Assembly: GCA_037178625.1 (NCBI GenBank)
Contig: CM074133.1
Span: 124,001-188,000, forward strand
DNA from: Skeletonema tropicum
Taxonomy: Eukaryota; Bacillariophyta; Thalassiosirophyceae; Thalassiosirales; Thalassiosiraceae
Direction of reading: 5' to 3'
DNA length: 64,000 nucleotides
This document shows positions 52,169 to 63,133 of this stretch, piece by piece. Below the pieces are notes generated by a model. The model saw nothing but the letters and a program-made list of their open reading frames with translations, had not been told where the DNA came from and made no database searches. A program made the position numbers and the translations under genes. The first letter of the stretch is position 1; each line of letters opens with the position of its first letter.

Positions 52169-52468
52169 TCACATATTTAAGATATTGATTTGCGTGCGAG
52201 GAATGTCATACGCAAGCCACTCATTATTATTTATGCACTCTTCTAATTGCATGTGGTGTTCCGTAGCATGATAGTCGATGAGTGGCTGCGCGGAAAAGTC
52301 ACCGATGGCGACATGTTCTTCCTGCCAGCAGAGAAGCTGACACGTTGAAGTTAGGAGAGGAACAAGTGACGTCATATATTTGAGAATATGTAAAACGCGA
52401 TCGGTATAAAGTACTGTCAAACGCGATCGGTAAATTATTTCGTCAAAAAGCCAACTCGGTTTTTGCAT
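52169..52468 (-). CDS. Short ORF upstream of the two-exon gene
   Basis: 99 codons from an ATG at 52468. Contains a VLYTDRVLHILKYMTSLVPLL segment that is moderately hydrophobic. No known family. It could be a 5' exon of the gene at 50175-52117, but no donor/acceptor pair was found. Confidence 0.25.
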   Translation of the reverse strand: MQKPSWLFDEIIYRSRLTVLYTDRVLHILKYMTSLVPLLTSTCQLLCWQEEHVAIGDFSAQPLIDYHATEHHMQLEECINNNEWLAYDIPRTQINILNM

Positions 52469-53361
52469 GATCGATGATCGTGCAGAAAAAGAGAAAAAGA
52501 TGCCACCACAATGGCCTACAATGGCACCCCTAGTATGGCCGCCTATCTCAGTCCATGAGTATATTTCATAAGGTATCGATGGCCCATCCCTTAAACGACA
52601 TTATGGCGATTTTTTCGCAGCAGTGTGGCGTTTCGGCTGCTGTAGGGGTGGAGATAATATCATTGCAATCCACTTCATTGAGATTTGAAATGAAAACAAC
52701 CACCTTCCCTGCACCCATCGAAGATGATAAACATCTATAGGCACTACCCCTCCGCTACCCATCGCCGATGATAATATGAAGTGAGATTCTGGTTGCTCGG
52801 AATGACCATTAAAGCCCCCCCACACCTCCAAAATACCAAGGACACAAGATGTGCACAAAATTGCATAAATAATTTGACACTCTAACACAACAATAAGCCT
52901 GTAGACGGCGGATCGAGCGGCTCTAAAGACCGCAACTCGTCAACATTATTATATATAAGAAGTGTCGGCTATTTATTGTCCATAATATTGCAATAGGCTG
53001 GATAAAAATAGCAACATCATAGACAGAAATGACATTTATGTAGCATGTATTAGTCATTTATTTATGCGGTGTAGACAGTTGTAATAATAAAACCCTGCGG
53101 CTGAATAGTTGCAAAGGGTGTTGTCTGCGATATAGTTCACTGGATATTACTATTGGTAGGGTTTGTGCAACGTGGTGGCTATGAGAGTAGCGGCTATGAT
53201 GTTAGATACTGACTGTCGAACGAAAAAACATGCATGCATGCAGTTGTGCTCGGAAAGCGCGCTGCACTTTTTTGTTAGCTGCTATCAAAATCTTATGCAT
53301 CTACGATGCAATTTTGCTTGGAACGGCTCTAAGTAAGTAAGTGAGTATGTACTATAAAACG
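52469..53361. other. Gene-free stretch
   Basis: No gene is seen. Contains CATGCATGCATGCA at about 53230 and AT-rich segments. Probably the middle of the composite element. Confidence 0.4.
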
Positions 53362-53737
53362 TTTCTGTTATAAGAATGTTATTAAACAAGCATTGCAGAG
53401 CAACTTTATAGACGGATACATTGCAAAAAAAAATCCAACACGAAATCCACAGAATAATTTTGTCATCATGACACATTTATGTTACAACAACAAGCATTGC
53501 AGAGCAAATTTATAGACGGGTACATTGCACAAAAAAAAAACAGGCCCTAACTTTCTGTTATAAGAATGTTATTAAACAAGCATTGCAGAGCAACTATAGA
53601 CGGATACATTGCAAAAAAAAATCCAACACGAAATCCACAGAATAATTTTGTCATCATGACACATTTATGTTACAACAACAAGCATTGCAGAGCAAATTTA
53701 TAGACGGGTACATTGCACAAAAAAAAAACAGGCCCCG
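53362..53737. repeat. Tandem duplication of a 190-bp unit
   Basis: TTTCTGTTATAAGAATG at 53362 recurs at 53552; both units end AAAAACAGGCCC. Each unit also holds an inner repeat (CAAGCATTGCAGAGCAA followed by TATAGACGG and TACATTGCA). The ATG used by the next gene lies in the second unit. Confidence 0.85.
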
Positions 53738-54599
53738 AGGGCCCGCGCCGCACTACACACCATACACAACATGCAGTCACAAATCGCCGCGCGCACCATT
53801 TCATAAAGTAGTAAACAATATTGAATATCGTTTTGGAAGTATGATAGGAATTATCACCTTAAATGCCTACTGGCATTCGATGAAGACCGACCCTTTTGTC
53901 AGTGTTGCAGTTGTGGAAGTCGATAAAAAGTTGATTGATGTCATTGCCGAAGAAATGGGCAGGAAGAAAAGCACAGCTGATATTGTTATTGCTCGGGATT
54001 TAAAGGCGGTGAAGTCATTTGGTGGTAAAGATGTCAAACAACTCTTAGACCATCAATTCTCTGTGTTTTATAATCTAATTGGTGCTGAAGCGGTGAAAGA
54101 GTTGCATGTCGTCTTCAACAAACCTATTCTGCACCAAGCCAAACCTGCGTCATATGCTGACATTCTAATGCAGAGAGCCAAACCAACTAAGACGGCTTTT
54201 GTGTCAAAATTTGATGTCAAGGAGGTAGAAGAGTTTATCAGCGGATATGCCGCAGCAAGCAACAAAGAAAAATATCTTCGAAACTACCCTGGAGAGAAAC
54301 CCTCAATTACCGAGCAACATGAAGCATACGCTGTATCTTTCTTGAACAAAAACAACTTGACATATTCACCGGGTGTGGGAGGGGAAGAAGTCAAAGCAAA
54401 GAGTGCATTGTCGAGATTGATTCGCACCGTTCAGATCTTGACAGAACATAGGGATGTCATGAGTTATAACCAAATTACTTCGTATGACAGCTGTCAGCTA
54501 CTGGAAATGTCGAAGGGATGTATCAGCGCCAAAGTGAAACAAAATGCAAAGAAGAAACTTGACCAGCGCCAACGCTTGATAAAGATGGAACAGATTTAA
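53667..54599 (+). CDS. Unknown protein of the composite element (first part)
   Basis: 310 codons from the ATG at 53667. The first 30 residues come from the tandem repeat and may not be authentic. The rest is mixed alpha/beta with no recognised motif; sequence such as DPFVSVAVVEVDKKLIDVIA and ASYADILMQRAKPT is given for searching. The frame closes at 54599, but the next frame continues with a basic DLKKRREKDKRQNFHPTK that looks like protein, so a 1-base frameshift at about 54570-54600 is likely. Confidence 0.45.
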   Translation: MLQQQALQSKFIDGYIAQKKNRPRGPAPHYTPYTTCSHKSPRAPFHKVVNNIEYRFGSMIGIITLNAYWHSMKTDPFVSVAVVEVDKKLIDVIAEEMGRKKSTADIVIARDLKAVKSFGGKDVKQLLDHQFSVFYNLIGAEAVKELHVVFNKPILHQAKPASYADILMQRAKPTKTAFVSKFDVKEVEEFISGYAAASNKEKYLRNYPGEKPSITEQHEAYAVSFLNKNNLTYSPGVGGEEVKAKSALSRLIRTVQILTEHRDVMSYNQITSYDSCQLLEMSKGCISAKVKQNAKKKLDQRQRLIKMEQI

Positions 54600-55171
54600 A
54601 GAAGCGGAGGGAGAAGGACAAAAGACAGAATTTCCATCCTACAAAAGTGAGAGCAGATGTTCAATGTAAGACTTGTGGTGCATACCGTTGTGTTTACTCC
54701 AACAAGATGATAGGCAAACCTGGTGGACCGACCCAAGAGGAACTGGAGACACTGGAGCGAGCGATGGAGAATATTGGATACTTGTGTGGCGACAAAATGA
54801 GCAACTATGATGGTGGAGAGAAATTTTTCAGCAGACGAGCTATACGGTGTGGCGAATCCATTGAAGCGCATTTTTATGATCCAAAGACTGGCGGCCGAGG
54901 TGGCAGACGAACATCGACTAATCGTGTCATGTGTGCAGTATGCTACGTGACTGATGATATACTTTCCAAAGATGAGATTAGAGAAGGACGTGATTTGGGT
55001 GGAAAGACTCCACTCCCGATGTGCAGAGGCTGTTTTGATAGTGGTGTGAAGGCCCCTTGCTCAGGAGCACGTGTGAATGTAATGCATGCAACAACGCAAA
55101 AGAGACGTAAGAAGAGGAAGCAAATGAATCAAAATGCAAGATCTGGCCGAAGGAATGCATCCTGGAGGTAG
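54600..55171 (+). CDS. Cys-rich zinc-binding-type protein (probable second part)
   Basis: Open from about 54590 with no ATG (first available start is GTG at 54647), so it is most likely the 3' part of the frame above. It has paired cysteines: CKTCGAYRC, YLCG, RCGES, CAVC, CRGC and APC, in a pattern of four or more zinc sites, then a basic tail (KRRKKRKQ). The Cys pairs spaced C-X2-C around an SNKMIG-EELETLE linker resemble Cys-rich ends of some algal transposon proteins, but no family can be named. Confidence 0.45.
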
Positions 55172-55297
55172 GCGTACTATATACAATCTTCTTCTATTTA
55201 AGGCAGTGTTGGTTCTGCATATTGCTATTGTTCTGCAAGATCTTCGACTTGGCTCTCAAAACGAGGGGGGGGGGGTTCAATAATACGGGACATCAAA

Positions 55298-55777
55298 TCA
55301 AAGCCGCCTCATTTGCACTGCGCAGACGGATTGCGTATGTTGAAGCGATGCTACAGCAGCTGAGCTGATCTGAGAGGTCGGGCTTGAGCTGTCCAGCAGC
55401 ACATCATTCAACCATATCGTATCTAGCGTCGTTAGTATGGGCAAGAGCCGCTTCTCTAGTGGCCCATTACCATTATACTCTCTAGTGATACTATACAAGC
55501 TCATTCTCTCGTGGAGCCTGAGGTTCAGAGGATAGGAGAGAGAGAGAGCGCGAGAGCAGCTCTCTCTATCTCTATGGTAGATAGAGCGAGCAATCAAGGA
55601 GCAAGCTCTCTCAAGCTCAAGGACGAGTAGATAGAGGTTATGAGGCAATTCTTTTAAGTGCCTTTGTGAGGCAGGGGCAAACCAACAAAGCATCGACACA
55701 GCTATCAGCAAAGCCAGCAGCAAAATCAAAATGGTAATACTATGGATGAGGACCTTTGCTTGATCGGGCTTTTTCAC
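55298..55777 (-). pseudogene. Unrecognised gene fragment interrupted by the 6.5-kb segment
   Basis: Open frame of 159 codons that starts only with GTG and has an in-frame TGA directly upstream, so either an exon or a relic. It contains one strong hydrophobic stretch (ITILILLLALLIAVSMLCWF). The last 64 codons repeat at 48581-48763, where the frame continues to another end. Confidence 0.35.
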
Positions 55778-56052
55778 TCAGACTCAGAGTGTTCTCCCCT
55801 TGCTATTGTTTGGGGGTATCATGTTAAGAAAAGAAAAAGAGGGGGGGGGGGGTGAAATTAGTGTTGTTAGGAGCGAAGGAGTCCACTGGTTGAGGAGGGA
55901 GGATCGTGAGAAGAGATCCTGTTCCTAATCCTAAGGATTAAATTTTCTTTATCCGATTATTTGATATCCTTTTTATGGACATAGAAAATAATTGCGGGTG
56001 GGCTTGGTCTCCCACCCAAAACTTTGACTTTGAGGCCAAATAACCTGAAGAC

Positions 56053-56985
56053 TCACATAATAGTATTGCAACTCACAATGGCAAACTTTTCAGAGAGGGC
56101 CAATTTAGCACTTTGTGGTAGACAATTGTAGTAAAGATGTGGCACACACCTTGTCTTCTCAATGTAGCGAACGTCGACTCGTTTCAAGTCTACCTCGTAA
56201 ACATTAGCACCAGCACCAGCAAGTAAACTTTGTAGGAATGCTTCTGTCCTGAAATTTCTGAAACTTCTTAGGATTGTGTCCAAATTCTGCGTATCTAATC
56301 ATTAGACCAAAAAAATCATTTCGGTCATTGCCATATAGTGTAGACATGCCAATTTGATTTCCAACATGAATCTTGACTGAGGGTGCACCCCACTTGCACC
56401 ACTTCTCTACAATGACATAAGGTTGTCCTGTTCTTGTCACCTCAAGAATTTGACTTGCATTGTAATTTGATTCTGTGAAATCGAGATTGAAAGGCTCGTA
56501 AAAGAAGTTGTCCTCACGCAGCCTGGCGTAGATATCATATTGTTTTTGGTCTTGTAAGGTCATAGTGTAAGCAAGATGAATCATATAAAACATGCGAGTA
56601 CTGGAGAGAGTGCTGTAGGAACTGCTAGGAGTGAATTCATTTCGAAACAGTTCTTTTGCTTTCAAAGGAATATTTTGAGCAATAGTGACTTGATGTAGGG
56701 TGTCTTTGTCAACTTTAGACATGTGTTCATCGTCGACAAACAGAACATGAACATTAGAAGCATTCCTCTCTTGAAGGTAATAATTTTGGATGTCAGCAAT
56801 GGTTATGTTGTCATTCATGTAGGGTGCAGCTGACACCCTTCCTGTAGAAGGGTGTTGATAATTTGCCGCGATGGAGGGCAATGTAGACGTCCACAATGGG
56901 CTCCCCACATCCCCACCATGTGGCAGATTGTCAGCGGCGGTAGCTGATACGGTGAGTTGAATGAATAATTTGGTGTTATGTAAAT
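56053..56985 (-). pseudogene. Glycosyltransferase-like gene fragment, frameshifted
   Basis: The main frame runs from about 56985 (no ATG; hydrophobic LFIQLTVSATAA near the start looks like part of a signal peptide) to 56204. The sequence YDIYARLREDNFFYEPFN resembles the D/R-rich segment of some protist glycosyltransferase-like families, a weak lead. At about 56245 the frame changes: the second frame continues LLAGAGANVYEVDLKRVDVR to 56053. An ATG-bearing frame at 57054 overlaps and could be exon 1. Confidence 0.4.
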
Positions 56986-57103
56986 TATGCTAGTCTGCGT
57001 TAAGAGTGATCGATGCAGCTTCCGGAAGAAGATGGCTGAAGGAAGGCACGTCATCGATTGATAAGGGTGACGTAATGAGATCCTGTGGCTCTCATACGTT
57101 ATC

Positions 57104-57431
57104 TGTTACTTAACGTGGAAGGAAGGACAGACAATGACTTAGCGAGCCATTGGCGAGCTGGACCGTGTGCTAGGCTACAGGAAACGGGATTGGTATCTGG
57201 CTAATGTAGCCAGTGCCTATGACACTCGCCCCCAAGTGTCGGGATCAAAGGGGAGAACACAAGGAGAAAACCACGTGGGATAAAACTCTTTGAGGAGTGA
57301 CGGTCGGGGACTTTGTCCACGCACGGTGAGCTCTGGTAAAAAGACTTGTTGAAAACAAACGTACTTGATACGTGCGGTACACTTGGCCTTGAGGATATAT
57401 TCCTAATGTGATGTTTAATTTATATTGTACA
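57104..57431 (-). repeat. 3' LTR of the gypsy element
   Basis: On the minus strand it starts TGTACAATATAAATTAAAC right after the polypurine tract and ends GTTAAGTAACA; TGT...ACA termini. 328 bp. Its partner is absent, so the boundaries rest on the polypurine tract and the terminal dinucleotides. Confidence 0.7.
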
Positions 57432-57443
57432 CGCCCCCCTGCT

Positions 57444-59263
57444 CTATGATTCTTCATTTCTATCGAAGTATGGGGTTATTCTCCTAATGTTAATTCGTTC
57501 ACTGATTGAACCCTTTTGTATCCTGACAGTTCCATTCGTGTAGACTTCCGTAACAGCATAAGGTCCTTTGTTCCGGTCGTCGGCTTTAGGAAGCCGCTCA
57601 CCATTAATGTCCTTAATGATGAGACACTTACTACCAATTTTATAATCATACGGTAGACGTCTCGAGTTTTCTCGGGCGTTGTCACTGTCCACTTGCATTT
57701 GTCGTCGACAGCCGATGTCAGCCCAGTCTGCCACATAAGGGATGTCGAATAACATGTCCCTACCGAATATAGCAGCACCAGGTGACGACTTGAGCACTGT
57801 GTGATGGGTCGCTCGGATTGCCCACGCTGTGTTGGTGATCCAATCGTCTATTTGAGCGTCAGTTACCTCATCGAGGTCATTGAGACCTGAGGTGCGCAAC
57901 ATGCTGTTGACGACACCGTGCACACGCTCTAGAATAGCGTTTGCTTGAGGGTTTCTACTGGAGGTCGGCTTTCTACCAATCGTGTAAGTTTTGCATAACT
58001 CGGCGAGGTGAAGTTTGAATTCACCTCCATTGTCACACGTCACGTATCGTGGACGAGGATAACGACTCAACCAGCATTTGTTAAAGAGACGCGATATTGT
58101 CTCAGATGATTTGTCGATGATCTCTGATTTTATCATTTTGTCTTCTTTCTTGTCGTATTTGTCGACGATTTTAGTTGGCAATTCGACGATCTCAAACCAT
58201 CCCGTGGCCGGATCGATCATAGTCATGCACATGAAATCCATGCAAGTACCGGCTTTGTCCTCAATCTCAATTGGTCCAATGAGATCGACGCAGACGGTAT
58301 GCCATGGTCTAACGATTGCATCTTTCGGCGGAAGATGGCCATATTTTCGCTTGCGCGACTTGCCCTTCTGACATTTATCGCAGGTTTTGACCAGCCGTTT
58401 TATTTGAGCACTCATTCCGTGCCAATACATTACTGCGGAAATTGTTTCCATCATTCTGTCTCTACCGGGGTGTTGAAGGTACGTGTGATACCAAGCCAGC
58501 ACTTTCTCCTGCAAGGAGTCCGGTATGACGAGTCTGGGTTGTCTAGTGTCTCTGCCCTTAACGAGGACTTCAACATCATCGTAGATCATAAGTTGGAACT
58601 GAGAGTCACGCTGAGGTTTCTCAAAGTGCTTTTTCAACTTTGCATCAGCACGCTGTTCGGCGGCAATCTCACTAATCGTGACAGGGTAGACCATGTCTTC
58701 CTGTTGTTCTACTTGTGAGAAGAGATGCGTCATCACTTGTTTAGGTTGTGGTAATGACTGTGAGTCTTCCGGGTCATAGTCATTTTTATAATGGCTGAAA
58801 AGGGAAACCATCGCGTTCCACTTCTCATGACGGTTGGTTTTCCAGTTGCCGTCGTCATCCACTTCGTCGTCTTTGTGGGGATTTGTCTTTGGACAGTAGT
58901 CAAGACGTGATATAGCGCCGGCTACTGTGTTATCAATACCTTTGATGTACCTGATGTCAGGTCCAAACTCATTCAAGATGACCATCCAACGGCGTGTCCG
59001 ATCAGAAGATTGGCCGATGTTGTCTCTTGTGAGGTTGATGTGATCAGTGTAGATGATAATCTTTTGACCCAAGAGCATGCTTCGGAATTCTTGAAGTAAT
59101 TCGACGATAGAGAGGAGCTCTAGGTCCGTGACTGAGTAATTTCGTTGCGCCGTAGTCAGCTTCCTGCTGAAAAAGGCTAAAGGCCTATTTTTCTGTGTAA
59201 TTACGCCCCCAAGCTGACGCTTGGACGCATCTGTGTAAATTACGAAAGGCTCATCGTCTTCAT
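57444..59263 (-). CDS. Ty3/gypsy pol fragment: RNase H and integrase
   Basis: Open frame to the stop at 57444; the frame runs on to 59366 into helicase-element sequence, so the first 34 residues of the open frame are not pol. RNase H: FVIYTDASKRQLGG, YSVTDLELLSIVELL, IIIYTDHINL. Integrase: HHCC zinc finger (H-X3-5-H before CDKCQKG), then DDE residues in VCVDLIGP, VTCDNGGEF and NPQANAILERVHG. The C-terminal region ends with GPYAVTEV, like the GPY/F module of gypsy integrases. The frame has no stop, so it is fairly young. Confidence 0.85.
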
Positions 59264-59602
59264 CGGCCCTCGGGGCCCCGGGTCGAAACAAGCGCAGTGA
59301 AGTGTCGATAACGGGGCCAGGAGGTGCCCAACCCCTTATGGTCACAAATTCTCCATTTTTTTCCAAACTTTTTTCTACAGGGATCTTGGTAGGAATCAGT
59401 ATAGTAGCTGTTTAGTGAGAAAGTTTACCTGGTGGACACGTAGAGGCTCTGTAGACCATACCGCTGTAGGATTTGTACTTGTTCCTACGTAGAAAGCAAG
59501 AAGTACCTGGCTTAAACGCGCTTTTTACAGAAATTGATTGGCTATATCTGTCGAGGATACCATCATTTGCAGAAAGAAATACAGGTACATTGTCATTATA
59601 GG

Positions 59603-62600
59603 GAGATTTTCAGATGTCGTGCACTTTTTCGTCGTGCAGGTTTCGTGCACTTTTTTACAGTTACACGTTATACACGTTACACGACGCATGCAGCACCGCA
59701 GCAGAAATCCAAGCGCCAACTTGTGTAATGGCAATGGCGATGGCATTGAGGAAGCAATCAACCAGTGATAATAATTGGAGAAGCAACACCTGGTGGTACC
59801 CCCAGTACGTCGCGCAGTTAGGATCTTCTGCTGCTCCGCTCACTTGGAGTTAAGTCCCATGGACACGCAGCAAAAAAGAGACTCCTACGATACATATTAT
59901 TATTTAGAACAGCTCTACATACAACCTTCTACAACAATAATACCACAAAGCGCCATCATTGAAAATGCAGACTCGCAGTAGCAAACGTATCACTAAAGAG
60001 GAGACGCGCATTCACTCTGATGAGAAGAAGCAGGACAAGTGAAGGATGATGACAAGAAGCAAACGCACTAAACGCAGCAGCGGTGGCTGCACTACTTACT
60101 GCCACGCATGCAGACGGAGCCGGTGGTGTCAACACAAAATAATGATGCAGCTACGCGTGAAGAAGAAGAAATCTACAATCTGCAACTATAATGTATCAGG
60201 GGAAGCGTGTATTATTATCTGCAAAGTTCGTATATAAATGGAAAGGTGACGAAAGACGAAATCTCTCGCTACTGCCACATCGAGTACGTTTACTAGAGAA
60301 TGGGGATACGTTTGAGAATTATCCAGAGGAGAATGAGGTGGATAATGTAATCGAAGATTATCGAATGACGCTGTACGAGGAAGACCATGAACTATACAAT
60401 ACATGTATCGCCCGTGTCAATGCAAAGAAGAACGATGCGCTTGAGGTGGAAAAAGAAGATCGAAGAGAATAAGAAGAAGTCATCACTAGAGACGACATCA
60501 CTGATATAGAGGAAAAGATCGTAAATGAAAAGATGAAACCGTGTGAAGTCTTGGAGTCAAAGTACAACCATCTGGGGCACTGCTTAGACGCATTATTCAG
60601 AAGGGAGTTAATGCAGGGAAGGAAATTATCAATCAGGTGTGGGGTGAGTAGTGTATATGATATTCTCACATACTCTGCTTTGTTTTATCAATTGCACATT
60701 ATTACAGTGCGCACACTATCTCAATATAAGTGTGTTAGGGATGGGAAGATAGGCAAGGATGAGTTGAAGTACGACAGTCTTTCGAAGGCAACAAATTATA
60801 TTGTGAAGAAACGTTTGTTGGGGCATGTCCGTCTGAAATGTTTTGTGCAATTAAACAATACAAAATCGGCAACTATTGCAGAGGTAAATGGAGAGGAAAT
60901 ATGACAAGGAAGCAGATACGGCATTGGGAATGAAAGGAGTCATCGCTTTAGTCTCGAGCCAGAGCCCCTTTTCAATCTTTGAAGTTCGTCACGTGAAGGA
61001 CTGGATTCACAGTCTCAACCCCAGCCATCGTATTGCAAACAGGATCATGCGTATCCACATCCTATAAGTTGTACAAGATTGGAATTTGTACGTACCGTAA
61101 AAGATCGCCGGAAGGATTTGACTGAGTCATTTGTGTGTGGTCAGACGGACATGTGGAAAGATTCCCATCGTAAGGAGAATTTTGGCGCACTCGTGCTCAC
61201 TATTGTTGCCCATCTTCATACTTTGAAAGATGGGCGTGAATACTTTATGAGTAAAGAAACAGCAGAACGATTAAAATGGAGGGTAAACTTGTTTCGGTAC
61301 GTACTGTTATTGCTGAATGTTCCTTTTCATTGCAAATACTAACTGCATATCATCTCACCACTCTATCTTGTTGTCCTTCTATTGTATACTATACTTTACA
61401 GTGTGGACCACATGTCGCGGTGCTTGAACTTGTCGGCATTTTTGAACGTTTCGAGCAGGCGAAGACTGTGAATCACGTCGCAAGGGCGGACCCGACGAGA
61501 AGCTACGTACTGAGGATGCGGAGAGTCTATCCCACCGGCTGCTAGATGGATTGCTACCCGTCTATCAAAATTTACCCTAGCCAACAATAATGCGTGGGCT
61601 TATGTTTTGTTTATGATTCAGTACGCTCTCCAACAGAGTCGTGTATGATGCTTCCTAAGTATGCACGAAGGTGAATTTGTTTTCGTACCATAATATGATT
61701 CTTTTTTGCAGTGAAGTCTCATACTTATCCTAATTGCAAATATGCTGCCTTTACAGACGCCTCACACGAACCATCTCAGCTTCACCCTGATTTACGGCAA
61801 CGAGGAGATCATACCATCCTTGTCTATGTCTATTCATCATGGCAAGAGATGGATCCTTCCATCATCGCCTACCTAGAGGAGTATGCCAATGATTTGGAGA
61901 CGCTCACCCCATGGCGCAAAGAGGGCTTCTCACAGGAGATGGAGTTCAGAGATAGCAACCGATCTGACAGGTCCGATTTCGATTCATCGGTGACTTACGT
62001 ATCCATTCCTGTTTGTGACATGAAAGGATTATCCGGCCCTTCCAAAAGACTTTTCGCTACGTTCAGGTTTAGAGGAATAAACATTATCAACACCTACGAA
62101 GAGTTGAATTGCGTGAAGACCCCTCCATCTTGTCAATTTTGACAATCCACGGAAGTCGTGCTTGGGACCTTTGTCGCTGCGGCCTTCCGTTTAGTGAAGA
62201 TTCGGCTTCTCATTATGAGCAGGAACTCAGTCTACGTTGTCTGCTTTAAGTTGTATTTATGCTCAAACTGGTACTGACCTAAAGCAAATGGAGTGATCAA
62301 CGGAGTGAAGAGTGACAGTGCGAGTGCATTCTCTCGTAGCCAGTTTGAATCTCTAGGGTTGGTAGCAGTATAAGCAGCAGTGATTCAAGCTCTGCTGAAC
62401 GTCAATGGCGCAGCGATAATAGTTTTGATGGCAGCTTTGCAGAGGCGATAGCGATTGATGGGCTTCTTCATGATAGACACTAAAATAAATGGAGGACAAG
62501 GCAAAGTCGTCGCAGATATTTTCTGAAATTGAGTCAATAGTGATGCTTGGGAAGTATCTTGGTCTTCGGAAATACCTGAGGAGGAAGATGGTCACGAGAC

Positions 62601-62971
62601 ATCGGAACTCTTCAAGCTACTTCTTCATCAGGTTTCATATTCTTCAGAGGATTCCTTGGCTCTAGGTTCGATACTATGAATTCTGGAAACACTCTCCTTG
62701 AAAACACCGTAGCTTGATGTAGAGATGTAATTCTTTCTTATCATTTAGTAACTATTGATGTGTACTATTTCCTTTGCAACTTTTGTGCCGTATGAAAAGC
62801 TTTCGTCTTCATTGCCTTCAAAAGTAAGACCTTCCCATCGAAATAATGTATGAGAGAGGGGCGAAGGTGAGTTCCACCTGGAAGAAGGAATGGGGGCAAT
62901 GCCCGCAGCCCGCAGTATAGAAAACGCACGAAACTTGCACGACGAAAAAGTGCACGACATCTGAAAACCTC
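59603..62971 (+). mobile_element. 3.4-kb TIR transposon with 9-bp target duplication (Mutator-like?)
   Basis: CATTATAGG occurs at 59594-59602 and again at 62972-62980, and only once in copy 1 of the host element (49347-49355). TIR of about 46 bp with two mismatches, starting GAGATTTTCAGATGTCGTGC. A 9-bp duplication with long TIR fits Mutator-like elements. An 8-bp reading (hAT) is possible if the ends are asymmetric. The orientation of the + strand genes inside is used for the strand. Confidence 0.85.
59964..62640 (+). CDS. Probable multi-exon gene of the 3.4-kb transposon
   Basis: Several short open frames (60191-60472, 60533-60904, 61079-61342, 61711-62142) lie in one direction and are joined by splice-like sites: TTACAG before 60708, TTTACAG before 61401 and TTTTTTGCAG before 61711. 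The product is uncertain. The segment ESFVCGQTDMWKDSHRKENF, followed by LTIVAHL, recalls the first catalytic strand region of hAT transposases (T-D-x-W-S/K); Mutator-type motifs were not identified. Exon joins were not worked out and early frames are broken by stops, so it may be decayed. Confidence 0.4.
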
Positions 62972-63133
62972 CATTATAGGTGACATGTTTCTTCATCACG
63001 AGAAATATTCTCCCTTTGTTGTATCCTTTATTGATTGTCGTTAATTTGTCATGTTGCCGCGATTGATAATAAATTTGTCTTGAAGACAAATTTATTTTCC
63101 ATGCAAGTTGTGAATATCGCATTGTATCGTCCA

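Larger units (their letters stand above)
48764..55309. mobile_element. Composite 6.5-kb segment with perfect 32-bp inverted termini
   Basis: 48764-48795 (AGGCGGCTTTGATTTGATGT and 12 more bases) is the exact reverse complement of 55278-55309. The terminal repeats face outwards into the two ends of what looks like one gene fragment. Inside, minus-strand genes occupy the left half and plus-strand genes the right half. Whether the whole segment moved as one element, or two insertions created the structure, cannot be decided. It holds a deleted copy of the Pif1-like helicase element. Confidence 0.6.
57104..59263 (-). mobile_element. 5'-truncated Ty3/gypsy retrotransposon
   Basis: Keeps the RNase H and integrase parts of pol, a polypurine tract (GCAGGGGGGCG, 57432-57442) and a 3' LTR. 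Gag, protease and RT are missing; the left of the RNase H is joined at 59263/59264 to the 3' end of the helicase element, so its 5' part was lost or lies elsewhere. No second LTR is in the window. Confidence 0.85.

Noticed and set aside
57444..59366. A 640-aa fused protein starting in the helicase element
   Set aside because: The first 34 residues come from the junction with another element; only the RNase H-integrase part is real.
59264..59602. Firm Helitron call for the helicase element
   Set aside because: No Rep domain is in the window and no CTRR terminus follows the palindrome.
61079..61342. Firm hAT transposase call
   Set aside because: Only one weak motif is visible, and the target duplication is best read as 9 bp, which hAT elements do not make.
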